From contig CAZFJC010000012.1 in assembly GCA_964518765.1 (NCBI GenBank), positions 21,561 to 85,560 of the forward strand: a stretch of DNA of 64,000 nt, read 5' to 3'. The notes under the pieces are model-generated. The model worked only from the letters and a program-made list of their open reading frames with translations. It was not told where the DNA came from and did not search any database. Positions 34,843 to 42,907 of the stretch are shown piece after piece; position 1 is the first letter of the stretch; each line of letters begins with the position of its first letter. The translations under genes and the position numbers were made by a program. Source of the stretch: CAZPNX01 sp964518765. GTDB lineage: Bacteria; Edwardsbacteria; AC1; EtOH8.

Positions 34843-35331
34843 TTAGAGGCTGCCTATCCCGATCACCTTCGGCGTCTTGATGGTTTGGTGCCCCTCGGGA
34901 ACCATGATCGACACCGGCGCCGGCATGCCGTTCACCTCCGGCTTCTTGGCCAGCCAGACCTTGTAGACCTTTCCCTTGATGGCGCTGGCACCGTAGCCGT
35001 CGCCGTTGGATTTGCGGACGTTGACCCGGGTGATCTTGGCCGGCTGCTGGTAGAACTTGATGTTGTTGAAGTCCTTCTTCAGGGAGAAGTCCAGCAGGTC
35101 CCGGCCCAGGGCGTCGCCCTCCTCGTTAACCAGGCCGCCGCCGGCGATGGACAGGAAGAGCACGGCGCAGGAGTCCAGATCCGGGGCGTTGAGGGCCTGG
35201 ACGTACCGGTCCAGCACCGCCTTGACCTCCTTGGGCAGCTTTGAGACCGGGATGTCGTCCCGCTTGGACTGGGCAGATAGTCCTGTGCCAACCATCAGCA
35301 CCACTGCAACTAGAACAAGGATATTCCTCAT
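34843..35331 (-). CDS. Secreted protein of unknown function
   Basis: The 162-residue protein has a clear signal peptide (1-20, MRNILVLVAVVLMVGTGLSA). I do not recognise the mature part; it is mixed alpha/beta with a DRYVQALNAPDLDSCAVLFL stretch reminiscent of small NTF2-like folds, but this is not proven. It is the first gene of the FHA-GGDEF/kinase run on the minus strand, separated by 40 bases. The region just upstream holds a TATAAT-containing palindrome near 35.39 kb that could be a promoter. Confidence 0.6.
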   Translation of the reverse strand: MRNILVLVAVVLMVGTGLSAQSKRDDIPVSKLPKEVKAVLDRYVQALNAPDLDSCAVLFLSIAGGGLVNEEGDALGRDLLDFSLKKDFNNIKFYQQPAKITRVNVRKSNGDGYGASAIKGKVYKVWLAKKPEVNGMPAPVSIMVPEGHQTIKTPKVIGIGSL

Positions 35332-35462
35332 GAGTTCCTCAGTTTATAGCGTGTCTGGATCTCTTTGGGGAACAAAGCGCCGCACTATATAATTATAGGC
35401 GGCGTCCTTCGTTGCTAATTATTCATGCATGACACCAAACATGTTTTATTCGGTTGATGGAG

Positions 35463-35858
35463 TCAATGTTCACGAATGTTTTCATAAGCCGTCTCGATTT
35501 CGGCAATCACTTTCCCGATGTCGTTCAGCACCTCCTCGTTCCTGAACCTCATAACCCTTATGTCCCGCCGCTTCATGACATCCTCGCGGTGCCGATCGTA
35601 TTCCTTTTGCCTGTCGTGTATTTCACCATCCAGCTCTACCGCCAAGCGCATCTTATTACAGTAGAAATCGGCGATGAAGCCGTCGATCACCTGCTGCCGC
35701 CTGAACTGCAGGCCCATCACCTTGTTGTTCCGAACCGCGTTCCAGAAGACACGTTCGGCCTTGGTCATGTTGCGGCGCAGATGCTTGGCCAGTGCGTGTT
35801 TTCCCGGGCTTATCCTCTGGCCGGTGCATACTCCGGGCAGGCGCTTTCTCTCAGCCAT
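35463..35858 (-). CDS. DUF559 / Vsr-like endonuclease-fold protein, second copy
   Basis: The 131-residue protein has the DUF559 pattern: RNMTKAERVFWNAVRNNKVMG, FRRQQVIDGFIADFYCNKMR, LAVELDGEIHDRQKEYD, VMRFRNEEVLNDI. It is about 30% identical by eye to the 16.0-16.4 kb copy, so the two are not a recent duplicate. A palindromic repeat lies directly upstream of its start (35869-35920). DUF559 members are often found as single genes next to repeats; a role in repeat movement or in DNA repair is possible but not shown. Confidence 0.8.
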   Translation of the reverse strand: MAERKRLPGVCTGQRISPGKHALAKHLRRNMTKAERVFWNAVRNNKVMGLQFRRQQVIDGFIADFYCNKMRLAVELDGEIHDRQKEYDRHREDVMKRRDIRVMRFRNEEVLNDIGKVIAEIETAYENIREH

Positions 35859-35868
35859 TTCGCTATTG

Positions 35869-35917
35869 ACCCCACCCCGCCCTCCTCGAAGGCTTTCGGG
35901 GAGGGTACCGGGAGGGG

Positions 35918-35920
<3 letters not shown>
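35869..35920. repeat. Palindromic repeat upstream of the second DUF559 gene
   Basis: The segment has a gaccccaccccgccctcc arm and a ggagggtaccgggaggggtc arm around a short loop. It is a divergent member of the same type as the repeats flanking the first DUF559 gene and touches the gap stop codon. Confidence 0.6.
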
Positions 35921-36979
<1,059 letters not shown>

Positions 36980-37133
36980 CGCGTTCTCCTTATATCTGTT
37001 TGCGTACAATATGCCTCTCATCCCGAGAAATTCCCGCTTGCCCCACTGGGGGAGGGATGAATCCGTGCTCACATACGTCACCCTTCAGATATTCAGGCAA
37101 AGACGCCTTCTCAGGGTGACCGCAGTCCCTTGT

Positions 37134-37781
37134 TCACACCAGCTTGGCAGCCTCCCGTATCAACCCCACCGCCTGCCCGATGGAGAAGAGCCCGGTGTTG
37201 ACCACCAGGTGGTAGTGGGCAGGATCGGCCCAGTCCTTGCCGTAGAAATCGCGGATGTAGGCCGCCCGGGCCTTGTCCTTCTTGTGGATCCGCTCCCTGG
37301 CCTCCTTCTCGCCCAGCTCCTGCCGCTCCATCACCCTTCTGACGCGGTGCTCCAGGGGCGCCACCAGCTTGATGTGCAAGCAGCCCGGCTTCCCGGCCAG
37401 CAGGTACTGGCTCCCCCGGCCCACCAGCACCACCTCGCCCTTCTGGTAGAGGCTCTCGATGACCGCCTGGGTGAACCTGAGGTACTGCTCGGCGTCGAAG
37501 AAGTCGCCTCCGGCCGGCAATGGCCCGGCCATGGGCATCTCGAAGCCCATCACCGAGTACAGCGAGGGGTTGGCCAGAAACAGGTTCGACAGGTACTTGG
37601 AAAGCGGCGAGTACTCCTCCTGATCGAACTTCTCCACCCGCTCCGAGGCCACCTTGGCCTGCTGGGCCACCTTGATGATCACCGCCTTGTCGGCCAGCTC
37701 GTAGCCCAGGGCCCGGGCCAGCTCCCGGGCTATCTCCCGACCCCCGGCCCCGTGCTCCTTGGATATGGTTATTACCGCCAT
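37134..37781 (-). CDS. Cytidylate kinase-like family protein
   Basis: The 215-residue protein starts MAVITISKEHGAGGREIARELA, the P-loop variant of the 'cytidylate kinase-like' (Cmk2) family, and continues with GYELADKAVI. A central VVLVGRGSQYLLAGKPGCLHIKLVAP segment and a C-terminal HYHLVVNTGLFS motif complete the fold. ATG at 37781 is chosen over an upstream in-frame ATG because it begins the conserved strand. Members are common in diderm anaerobes, but their substrate is not settled, so nucleoside-monophosphate kinase activity is only presumed. It follows gap on the same strand. Confidence 0.82.
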   Translation of the reverse strand: MAVITISKEHGAGGREIARELARALGYELADKAVIIKVAQQAKVASERVEKFDQEEYSPLSKYLSNLFLANPSLYSVMGFEMPMAGPLPAGGDFFDAEQYLRFTQAVIESLYQKGEVVLVGRGSQYLLAGKPGCLHIKLVAPLEHRVRRVMERQELGEKEARERIHKKDKARAAYIRDFYGKDWADPAHYHLVVNTGLFSIGQAVGLIREAAKLV

Positions 37782-37822
37782 ACTAAATTCCCTCTCAGAT
37801 AACAACTAACGGATAACGAACG

Positions 37823-38090
37823 TTAACCGCGGCCTTTCTCTATCGTACTGTAAAGCAGCCCTCCCATCTTCTCCACGTCTTGGAACAGCTCTTCGTGTGT
37901 CTCGGCGTCGAGATCCCCGGTGTCGCGCAGGAGATCGAGCCGACCGCCTCCGCCATATTGACGCCTATCGAGGTTCCCGATTTCAGAAGTCGCCTTGACC
38001 TCGCTTTTTCGACTTTTTCATCATTAACTTGTATTTTTTACTATCTTTACTGCAAAGGCATAATCCTTGGTAAATATAGAATGCTTTTAT
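37823..38090 (-). pseudogene. Degraded four-helix-bundle (23S rRNA intervening-sequence type) protein gene
   Basis: Three pieces of a four-helix-bundle (S23/IVP) protein survive in order but in different frames. TKDYAFAVKIVK is in the AT-rich 5' part, SGTSIGVNMAEA is in the middle (the family's SGTSIGANxxEA motif), and RLDLLRDTGDLDAETHEEL to the stop at 37823 is the C-terminal helix. At least two frameshifts and an internal deletion separate them, so no functional product is expected. These proteins occur free or inside rRNA intervening sequences. Confidence 0.6.
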
Positions 38091-38176
38091 CCGCGCCCCC
38101 GATATTTCCCTTTACCTTTGCCGATGGTATACTATTGACTTGCTGTTAGCTGTTATCTGTTTGTTGTTAGTCGAAA

Positions 38177-39334
38177 TCACCGGCTGCGCAGCAGCGCCCC
38201 CACCCCCTGGTACCTGTCCAGCTCGGACTTGCCGGAATAGAACTCCACCTTGGCGCCGCTCCTGACGGCCAGCTCCACCAGCTCCTCCTTCATGTCGGCG
38301 GCCTCGGTCACCTCCTGGCTCTGGCAGAAGGGGCAGTTCCTGGCCTTTCCTCCGCTCCCCATCTGCATGCAGCTGGCGCACTTCCATCCGCGGCCGGCGT
38401 ACTGGTCGGAAACCACCAGCAGCTCGGCCTGCCCGCTCTGAAGCGCGTTGAGGGTGGCCTCGGTGCCCACCACCGCCCGGCCGCCCTTGCCGGTCCCCCA
38501 TACCACCGCCTCCCGGGCCGCCCTCATCGAGCCCTCGTTCTCCGCCCTCTTGAATATGGCCAGCGTTTCGGAAAGCATCCGGTGGCGCGGGGTTCTTATG
38601 TCCATGGCGCCGCCCTCGATGGTCATGGCCTTCAGGGCCGGAGGCATCTGCCTCTTGAACTCGGCCTGGACGCCGTTGTCGGCCATCAGGATGACGGCAT
38701 CCACCCGCCCGCCGAGAAAGAACCTGACGGCCTTCTGCAGGACGGCCTTGGCGTGTTTGGATACCTGTTCCATCAAATGCCGGCGGTAGCGTTCGTCCGA
38801 GTGTCCCAGGCGGCCCTTCTTGGTCTCGTAACCCTTGCTGGCCACGGCCTCGACATCGCTGACGATGTCCATCTCCTCCTCGACCTCGCCCAGGTTAACC
38901 CGTATCAGCCTGGCCCTCTTCTCGTCGCTCATGATGACGCCATAGGCGGAGAAGTCGTCGGCCATCTTCACCAGGGGATAGATATAGGGCAGACGGGAGA
39001 CGATGACGTGATTCTCGAAAGGCTGGGCCGTCTGGACCGCGGTGAAGACCTTCTTGCCCTGTGATATAAAGAGCGCCAGCCCCCGGGCGCGGCTGTTCAC
39101 CTCCTCCTTCAGGTAGCGGTTGATCTCCCTGATGTCGGCCATCAGGTAGCCGTCAAGCGGGGAGCGCTGGGCGTACTGCTTCTCCAGCTCGGAGAACCTC
39201 TTCTTGAGGAAGGTCTGGTAGTGCCGCTGCCCCTTGGGGTCGGGCCGCAGGTCCAGGTAGAGGCTCATGATCAGGCCCTCGTCCAGCCTGATCTTGGCCA
39301 GTTGACGGATAGTGCTGTTAATGTCGGTGCCCAT
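38177..39334 (-). CDS. Bacterial eRF1-like / Vms1-like protein (baeRF family)
   Basis: The 385-residue protein resembles bacterial relatives of eukaryotic release factor eRF1: an N-terminal alpha/beta domain, a central helical segment (HLMEQVSKHAKAVLQKAVRFF) with strands (VDAVILMADNGVQAEFKRQMP), and a C-terminal domain with GKGGRAVVGTEATLNALQSGQ and ELLVVSDQYAG. It ends with a zinc-ribbon-like CASCMQ...CPFC pair. No GGQ peptide-release motif is visible, so a termination or ribosome-rescue role would have to differ from eRF1. Its neighbours are metabolic genes. Function in bacteria is unproven. Confidence 0.7.
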   Translation of the reverse strand: MGTDINSTIRQLAKIRLDEGLIMSLYLDLRPDPKGQRHYQTFLKKRFSELEKQYAQRSPLDGYLMADIREINRYLKEEVNSRARGLALFISQGKKVFTAVQTAQPFENHVIVSRLPYIYPLVKMADDFSAYGVIMSDEKRARLIRVNLGEVEEEMDIVSDVEAVASKGYETKKGRLGHSDERYRRHLMEQVSKHAKAVLQKAVRFFLGGRVDAVILMADNGVQAEFKRQMPPALKAMTIEGGAMDIRTPRHRMLSETLAIFKRAENEGSMRAAREAVVWGTGKGGRAVVGTEATLNALQSGQAELLVVSDQYAGRGWKCASCMQMGSGGKARNCPFCQSQEVTEAADMKEELVELAVRSGAKVEFYSGKSELDRYQGVGALLRSR

Positions 39335-39425
39335 GTTTGCATTCCTCCCGTCAAATAGATTTATCTTTATTCCAGCGTTGCCAGGCCTGCGGCCATCAAA
39401 ATGGCCGCAGGCCCGGCTCTTTTGC

Positions 39426-40349
39426 TCAGGCCTTGCCGGCGCAGCCGAACAGCCGCACCTTGCCCTTGACCACCTCCCGGACCGCGTCCCGGCCCGGGCC
39501 CAGGTACTTGCGGGGGTCGAACTCCGACGGATTCTCGGCGAAGACCTTGCGGATGGCCCCGGTCAGGGCGATCCTCAGGTCGGTGTCCACGTTGATCTTG
39601 CAGACGGCCATCTTGGCCGCCCGGGCCAGGAACTCCTCGGGCACCCCCCGGGTCCCCGGCAGCTTGCCGCCGTACTTGTTGCAGACCTCCACCAGCTCGG
39701 GCGGGACCGACGAGGCCCCGTGGAGCACGATGGGAAAGCCGGGCAGCAGCTTCTGTATCTTCTCCAATCTATCGAAATCAAGGGTCGGCTCGCCCTTGAA
39801 CTTGTAGGCCCCGTGCGAAGTGCCGATGGAGACGGCCAGGGAGTCGCATCCGGTGAGCTCCACGAACTTCTTGGCCTGCTCGGGGTCGGTATAGACAGAT
39901 TCCTTGGCCCCGGGCTCGTCCGAGGTCGAGGTCAGCTTGCCCAGCTCGGCCTCCACCGGCACCCCCTTGGCGTGGGCGTATTCCACTACCTCTTTGGTTA
40001 TCTTGACGTTGACCTCGAAGTCCTCGTGCGAGGCGTCGATCATCACCGATGAGAAACCGTCGTCCACGCAGGCCTTGCACAGCTCGAAGCTGTCCCCGTG
40101 GTCCAGGTGCAGAGCGATGGGCAGGTCGGGGTAGGTCTCCACCGCCGCCTTGACCAGGTGGGTGAGGTACTCCCGCCGCGCATATTTGCGGGCCCCGGAT
40201 GACACCTGCAGGATGAGGGGCGCCCTCTCGGCCGCCCCGGCGTCGACGATGGCCTGCAGCAGCTCCATGTTGTTGACGTTGAAGGCGCCGATGGCGTATC
40301 CTCCTTGATAGGCCTTCTGGAACATCTCTTTGGTGCCGACCAGTGGCAT
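39426..40349 (-). CDS. fba: Fructose-bisphosphate aldolase, class II
   Basis: The 307-residue zinc enzyme splits fructose-1,6-bisphosphate. The start MPLVGTKEMFQKAYQGGYAIGAFNVNN is typical of class IIB. Zinc ligands are visible in LHLDHGDS (His-x-Asp-His region), the EAELG segment and the FPIVLHGASSVP histidine. GTSHGAYKFKGEP and VCKINVDTDLRIAL complete the family. It lies between the eRF1-like gene and the small pseudopilin-like gene, with pfp 2.6 kb upstream. Confidence 0.95.
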   Translation of the reverse strand: MPLVGTKEMFQKAYQGGYAIGAFNVNNMELLQAIVDAGAAERAPLILQVSSGARKYARREYLTHLVKAAVETYPDLPIALHLDHGDSFELCKACVDDGFSSVMIDASHEDFEVNVKITKEVVEYAHAKGVPVEAELGKLTSTSDEPGAKESVYTDPEQAKKFVELTGCDSLAVSIGTSHGAYKFKGEPTLDFDRLEKIQKLLPGFPIVLHGASSVPPELVEVCNKYGGKLPGTRGVPEEFLARAAKMAVCKINVDTDLRIALTGAIRKVFAENPSEFDPRKYLGPGRDAVREVVKGKVRLFGCAGKA

Positions 40350-40418
40350 GGCTTTCCTCCATGTTTAATATGGTGCTAATTATATATAGTAATATCTAAA
40401 CTGCCCGCTACCCGGCTG

Positions 40419-40823
40419 TCACTCCGCCCCCTCCTCCCCGCCCCCCGGCTTGAGCTCGAAGCGTTCCTCCAGGTCGTCCGCGGTGCCCGGCAACCGGTCC
40501 GGTCCGTCGCTCTTGATGGTGAAATGGTCGCTGGCCAGCTCCAGCCGGTAGGGCTGGTCGAAATAGTCCCGGTCCGACTGCTTGCCCTGGATTTTGACAT
40601 GCTGCCGAAGCCAGCCGCTGAAGTCTGAGGCATCTGGCAGGTCGCCGCTGCAGCGGTAATTAGCTGCGATGGCCATGCCGGTGTTTCGCATCTCCGTCTG
40701 ACTCATGAAGGCATGATAGGTGTCCTTGACCGCCTGCATGGTCCGGCCCAGCCTGAACCCGCTCAGACGAAGGCCCAAGGCTACTATGGCCAGGAAGAGC
40801 ACTTTGACGAATATCTTAGGCAT
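40419..40823 (-). CDS. Small membrane-anchored protein with a pseudopilin-like C-terminus
   Basis: The 134-residue protein starts with a hydrophobic helix (about 5-22) that could be a signal anchor. The second half (YFDQPYRLELASDHFTIKSD, GPDRLPGTADDLEERFEL) has the 'DxxxxPYRY...GPDxxxGTADDI' pattern of GspG-type pseudopilins and related envelope proteins. It lacks a classical prepilin cleavage motif. The start at 40823 overlaps the upstream stop by eight bases, which indicates translational coupling to the cNMP-domain membrane protein. Function is unknown. Confidence 0.65.
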   Translation of the reverse strand: MPKIFVKVLFLAIVALGLRLSGFRLGRTMQAVKDTYHAFMSQTEMRNTGMAIAANYRCSGDLPDASDFSGWLRQHVKIQGKQSDRDYFDQPYRLELASDHFTIKSDGPDRLPGTADDLEERFELKPGGGEEGAE

Positions 40824-42867
40824 GGGGCGGCGCCCCCAGCTGGGCCAGCCGTCCGCTGCCCAACCTCTCCAGCTTCTCCCCCAGCGACAGGTGCTGCGAG
40901 AAGAACTGGTTAAAGTCATCTTTGGACAGGCAGAGCAGGCTGCCGTCAGTTCTGGCCACCACCGTGGCCGTTCTGGGGACATTGGCCAGCAGGGCAATCT
41001 CGCCGAAGGGATCTCCCTGGCGCAGGGTGGCCACCGGCGTCTTGTCGTCCGGCCCCAGCACCTCCAGCTCACCCTCCAGGGTCACATAAAAGAACTCCCC
41101 GACCTCGCCCCGCCTGATCACCGGCTGGTCCCTCTTCATGGGGATCCGTCGCACCCGCCGCAGCAGGCTAGCCATGGCCTCTGGCTCCAGTTCGGCGAAC
41201 AGTGGCGAGGATTTGAGCACGTTGGCCCCGCGTATCAGCGACACCAGGTCGGCCCCGGACTGGCCTTCGGCCGCGGCCTGGAACGAGGCCCGGTCGATCA
41301 CTATGGCCTCGCAGGGCTCCAGTGCCCTGACCGTGGCCGTCCTCGGCACCGATTCGATCAGGGCCACCTCGCCGAAGCAGTCTCCCGGCCCCAGGCGGGC
41401 CACTCTGGCTACCGCCCCGGTAACATCCTCCACCAGGACCTCGGCCCGGCCCTTGGTCAGCACGAAAAATTCTTCTCCTATATCGCCCTGCCGGATCAGC
41501 ACCGCACCCCGGGCGTGCCAGGTCCGCTTGGCCCGCTCCGCGATTTCCCTAACGACCTCGCCCGTCTGCCCGCTGAATATCGGGATGCCTTTCAGGACCT
41601 CGGCCACCTGATCCGGCTCGGCCGCCTTCTGCGCCTTCCTCCTGGCCGTCCTGAACCTGGGGAACAGCGAGGCGACGGCCCCGGCCATGATGGCCAGCAG
41701 CCCGATGGCTGCCGAGAAAAGGGACAGGCCCAGCGCGATGATGAAGAACCAGGATATGACGGCTAGGGCCGGGCTGGGGCGGCTGAATAACTGGCGCGAA
41801 AGCGGCAACAGGTTGCCCTCGGCCAATCGTTCCGCGAGGTAGAGGGCGGTAAAGAGCCAGGCCAGCAGCCAGACGCTGTACATGGCCATGGCCGGCTCGC
41901 CGCTGAAGCCCTTGGGGCTGGCCAAGCCCCTGAGGTATCTCCTGGTCAGGTAGGTCAGCGAGGAGCTGAGCGGCTGCCCTCCGGGTATCAGCGAAATGAA
42001 AAGCTCGTGGGCGCCTGTCCTGCCCACTGGGCACAAATCCATGAAGGCGGCCCCCAGCATTACCGCCACTATCAAGTTCATGGCTGCTGCAGCGCCATAA
42101 CCTTTGAGCAGGACAATGGTCACCAGCCGAAGTATCGCGGCCATCAGGATCAGCCCCGCTAGGGCTTGGCCATGGGCCATCAATCTGATATTACGCGGGG
42201 CCCTCACCAGGCACCTGGCGCCTGGATCGAAGTTGAGCAGTCCTGCTGTCAGCCGAAGGGCAAATCCGCTTGTCGGCATCCTGGCGGTCCTTAGGGTCGA
42301 GGCAATTAAAAGCGACCGTAGGCTCAACGCCAGGGACGCTGCCAGGTATATGGTCGCCAAGCCCAGGGTGCTGCTGCCGCCTGGAAGCATCAGCTGCCAG
42401 ATCCGGGGCAGGCCCAGAAAAGCCAGAATAATTATTCCGCAAATGGCCATTATTGCCGCGGGCCATAAACTGACGCTCTTTACGGACTTTGGTTCCGGAT
42501 TCCGCCCACTGCCAAAACGAACGAGAATTATATCCTGCAGTTTATCAAGCCATCGGGGCCGACGGCACTGGCCCGCAGAAAGCAGCTCCCGGGCTATCTG
42601 ATCATCCTCCAGCAACCCGGCTTTTGCCATCCGGAGGCAGATCGATTTGAGCTTCTGGAACGGAATATGGCCGTGGAACAGGTAGGCCTGGTAGGCGATG
42701 TCCTTCAGGGTCTGGCCAGTGAACAGCTTGGCCAGCCTGGCCTCCAGGTCATCCAGCACCAGGCTGTGCCGGCAGTCAGGGTAGCCAGCTACCCAGCTGC
42801 CATCGCCTCGGTCCCAGACCTGGCATCCCACTTTAAGTTTGACCTTGAAGTCCTCTAGTTCTGACAC
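40816..42867 (-). CDS. Membrane protein with two C-terminal cyclic-nucleotide-binding domains
   Basis: The N-terminal ~90 residues form a small soluble domain. Several transmembrane helices follow (about residues 140-420), then two cNMP-binding domains (about 425-540 and 545-665). Both phosphate-binding cassettes keep the key Glu and Arg (CFGEVALIESVPRTATV and FGEIALLANVPRTATV), so ligand binding is likely. A GTG at 42867 with GGGA upstream is chosen; the open frame continues a further 39 codons and an earlier start is possible. The membrane part faintly resembles M50-type proteins but lacks HExxH. It follows the PFK-cNMP gene by 40 bases. Confidence 0.75.
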   Translation of the reverse strand: MSELEDFKVKLKVGCQVWDRGDGSWVAGYPDCRHSLVLDDLEARLAKLFTGQTLKDIAYQAYLFHGHIPFQKLKSICLRMAKAGLLEDDQIARELLSAGQCRRPRWLDKLQDIILVRFGSGRNPEPKSVKSVSLWPAAIMAICGIIILAFLGLPRIWQLMLPGGSSTLGLATIYLAASLALSLRSLLIASTLRTARMPTSGFALRLTAGLLNFDPGARCLVRAPRNIRLMAHGQALAGLILMAAILRLVTIVLLKGYGAAAAMNLIVAVMLGAAFMDLCPVGRTGAHELFISLIPGGQPLSSSLTYLTRRYLRGLASPKGFSGEPAMAMYSVWLLAWLFTALYLAERLAEGNLLPLSRQLFSRPSPALAVISWFFIIALGLSLFSAAIGLLAIMAGAVASLFPRFRTARRKAQKAAEPDQVAEVLKGIPIFSGQTGEVVREIAERAKRTWHARGAVLIRQGDIGEEFFVLTKGRAEVLVEDVTGAVARVARLGPGDCFGEVALIESVPRTATVRALEPCEAIVIDRASFQAAAEGQSGADLVSLIRGANVLKSSPLFAELEPEAMASLLRRVRRIPMKRDQPVIRRGEVGEFFYVTLEGELEVLGPDDKTPVATLRQGDPFGEIALLANVPRTATVVARTDGSLLCLSKDDFNQFFSQHLSLGEKLERLGSGRLAQLGAPPHA

Positions 42868-42907
42868 TGAGATTCCCTGCTGATTCGTCTTCTGTCTCTG
42901 TCCTTTC

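Noticed and set aside
35370..35400. TATAAT-containing palindrome as a sure promoter of the secreted protein gene
   Set aside because: There is no acceptable -35 box at the right distance; it is mentioned only as a possibility in the gene entry.
40816..42867. M50-type site-2 protease in the membrane part of the cNMP protein
   Set aside because: Only one His-Glu pair (AHELFISLI) is present and no HExxH, so catalytic zinc binding is not supported.
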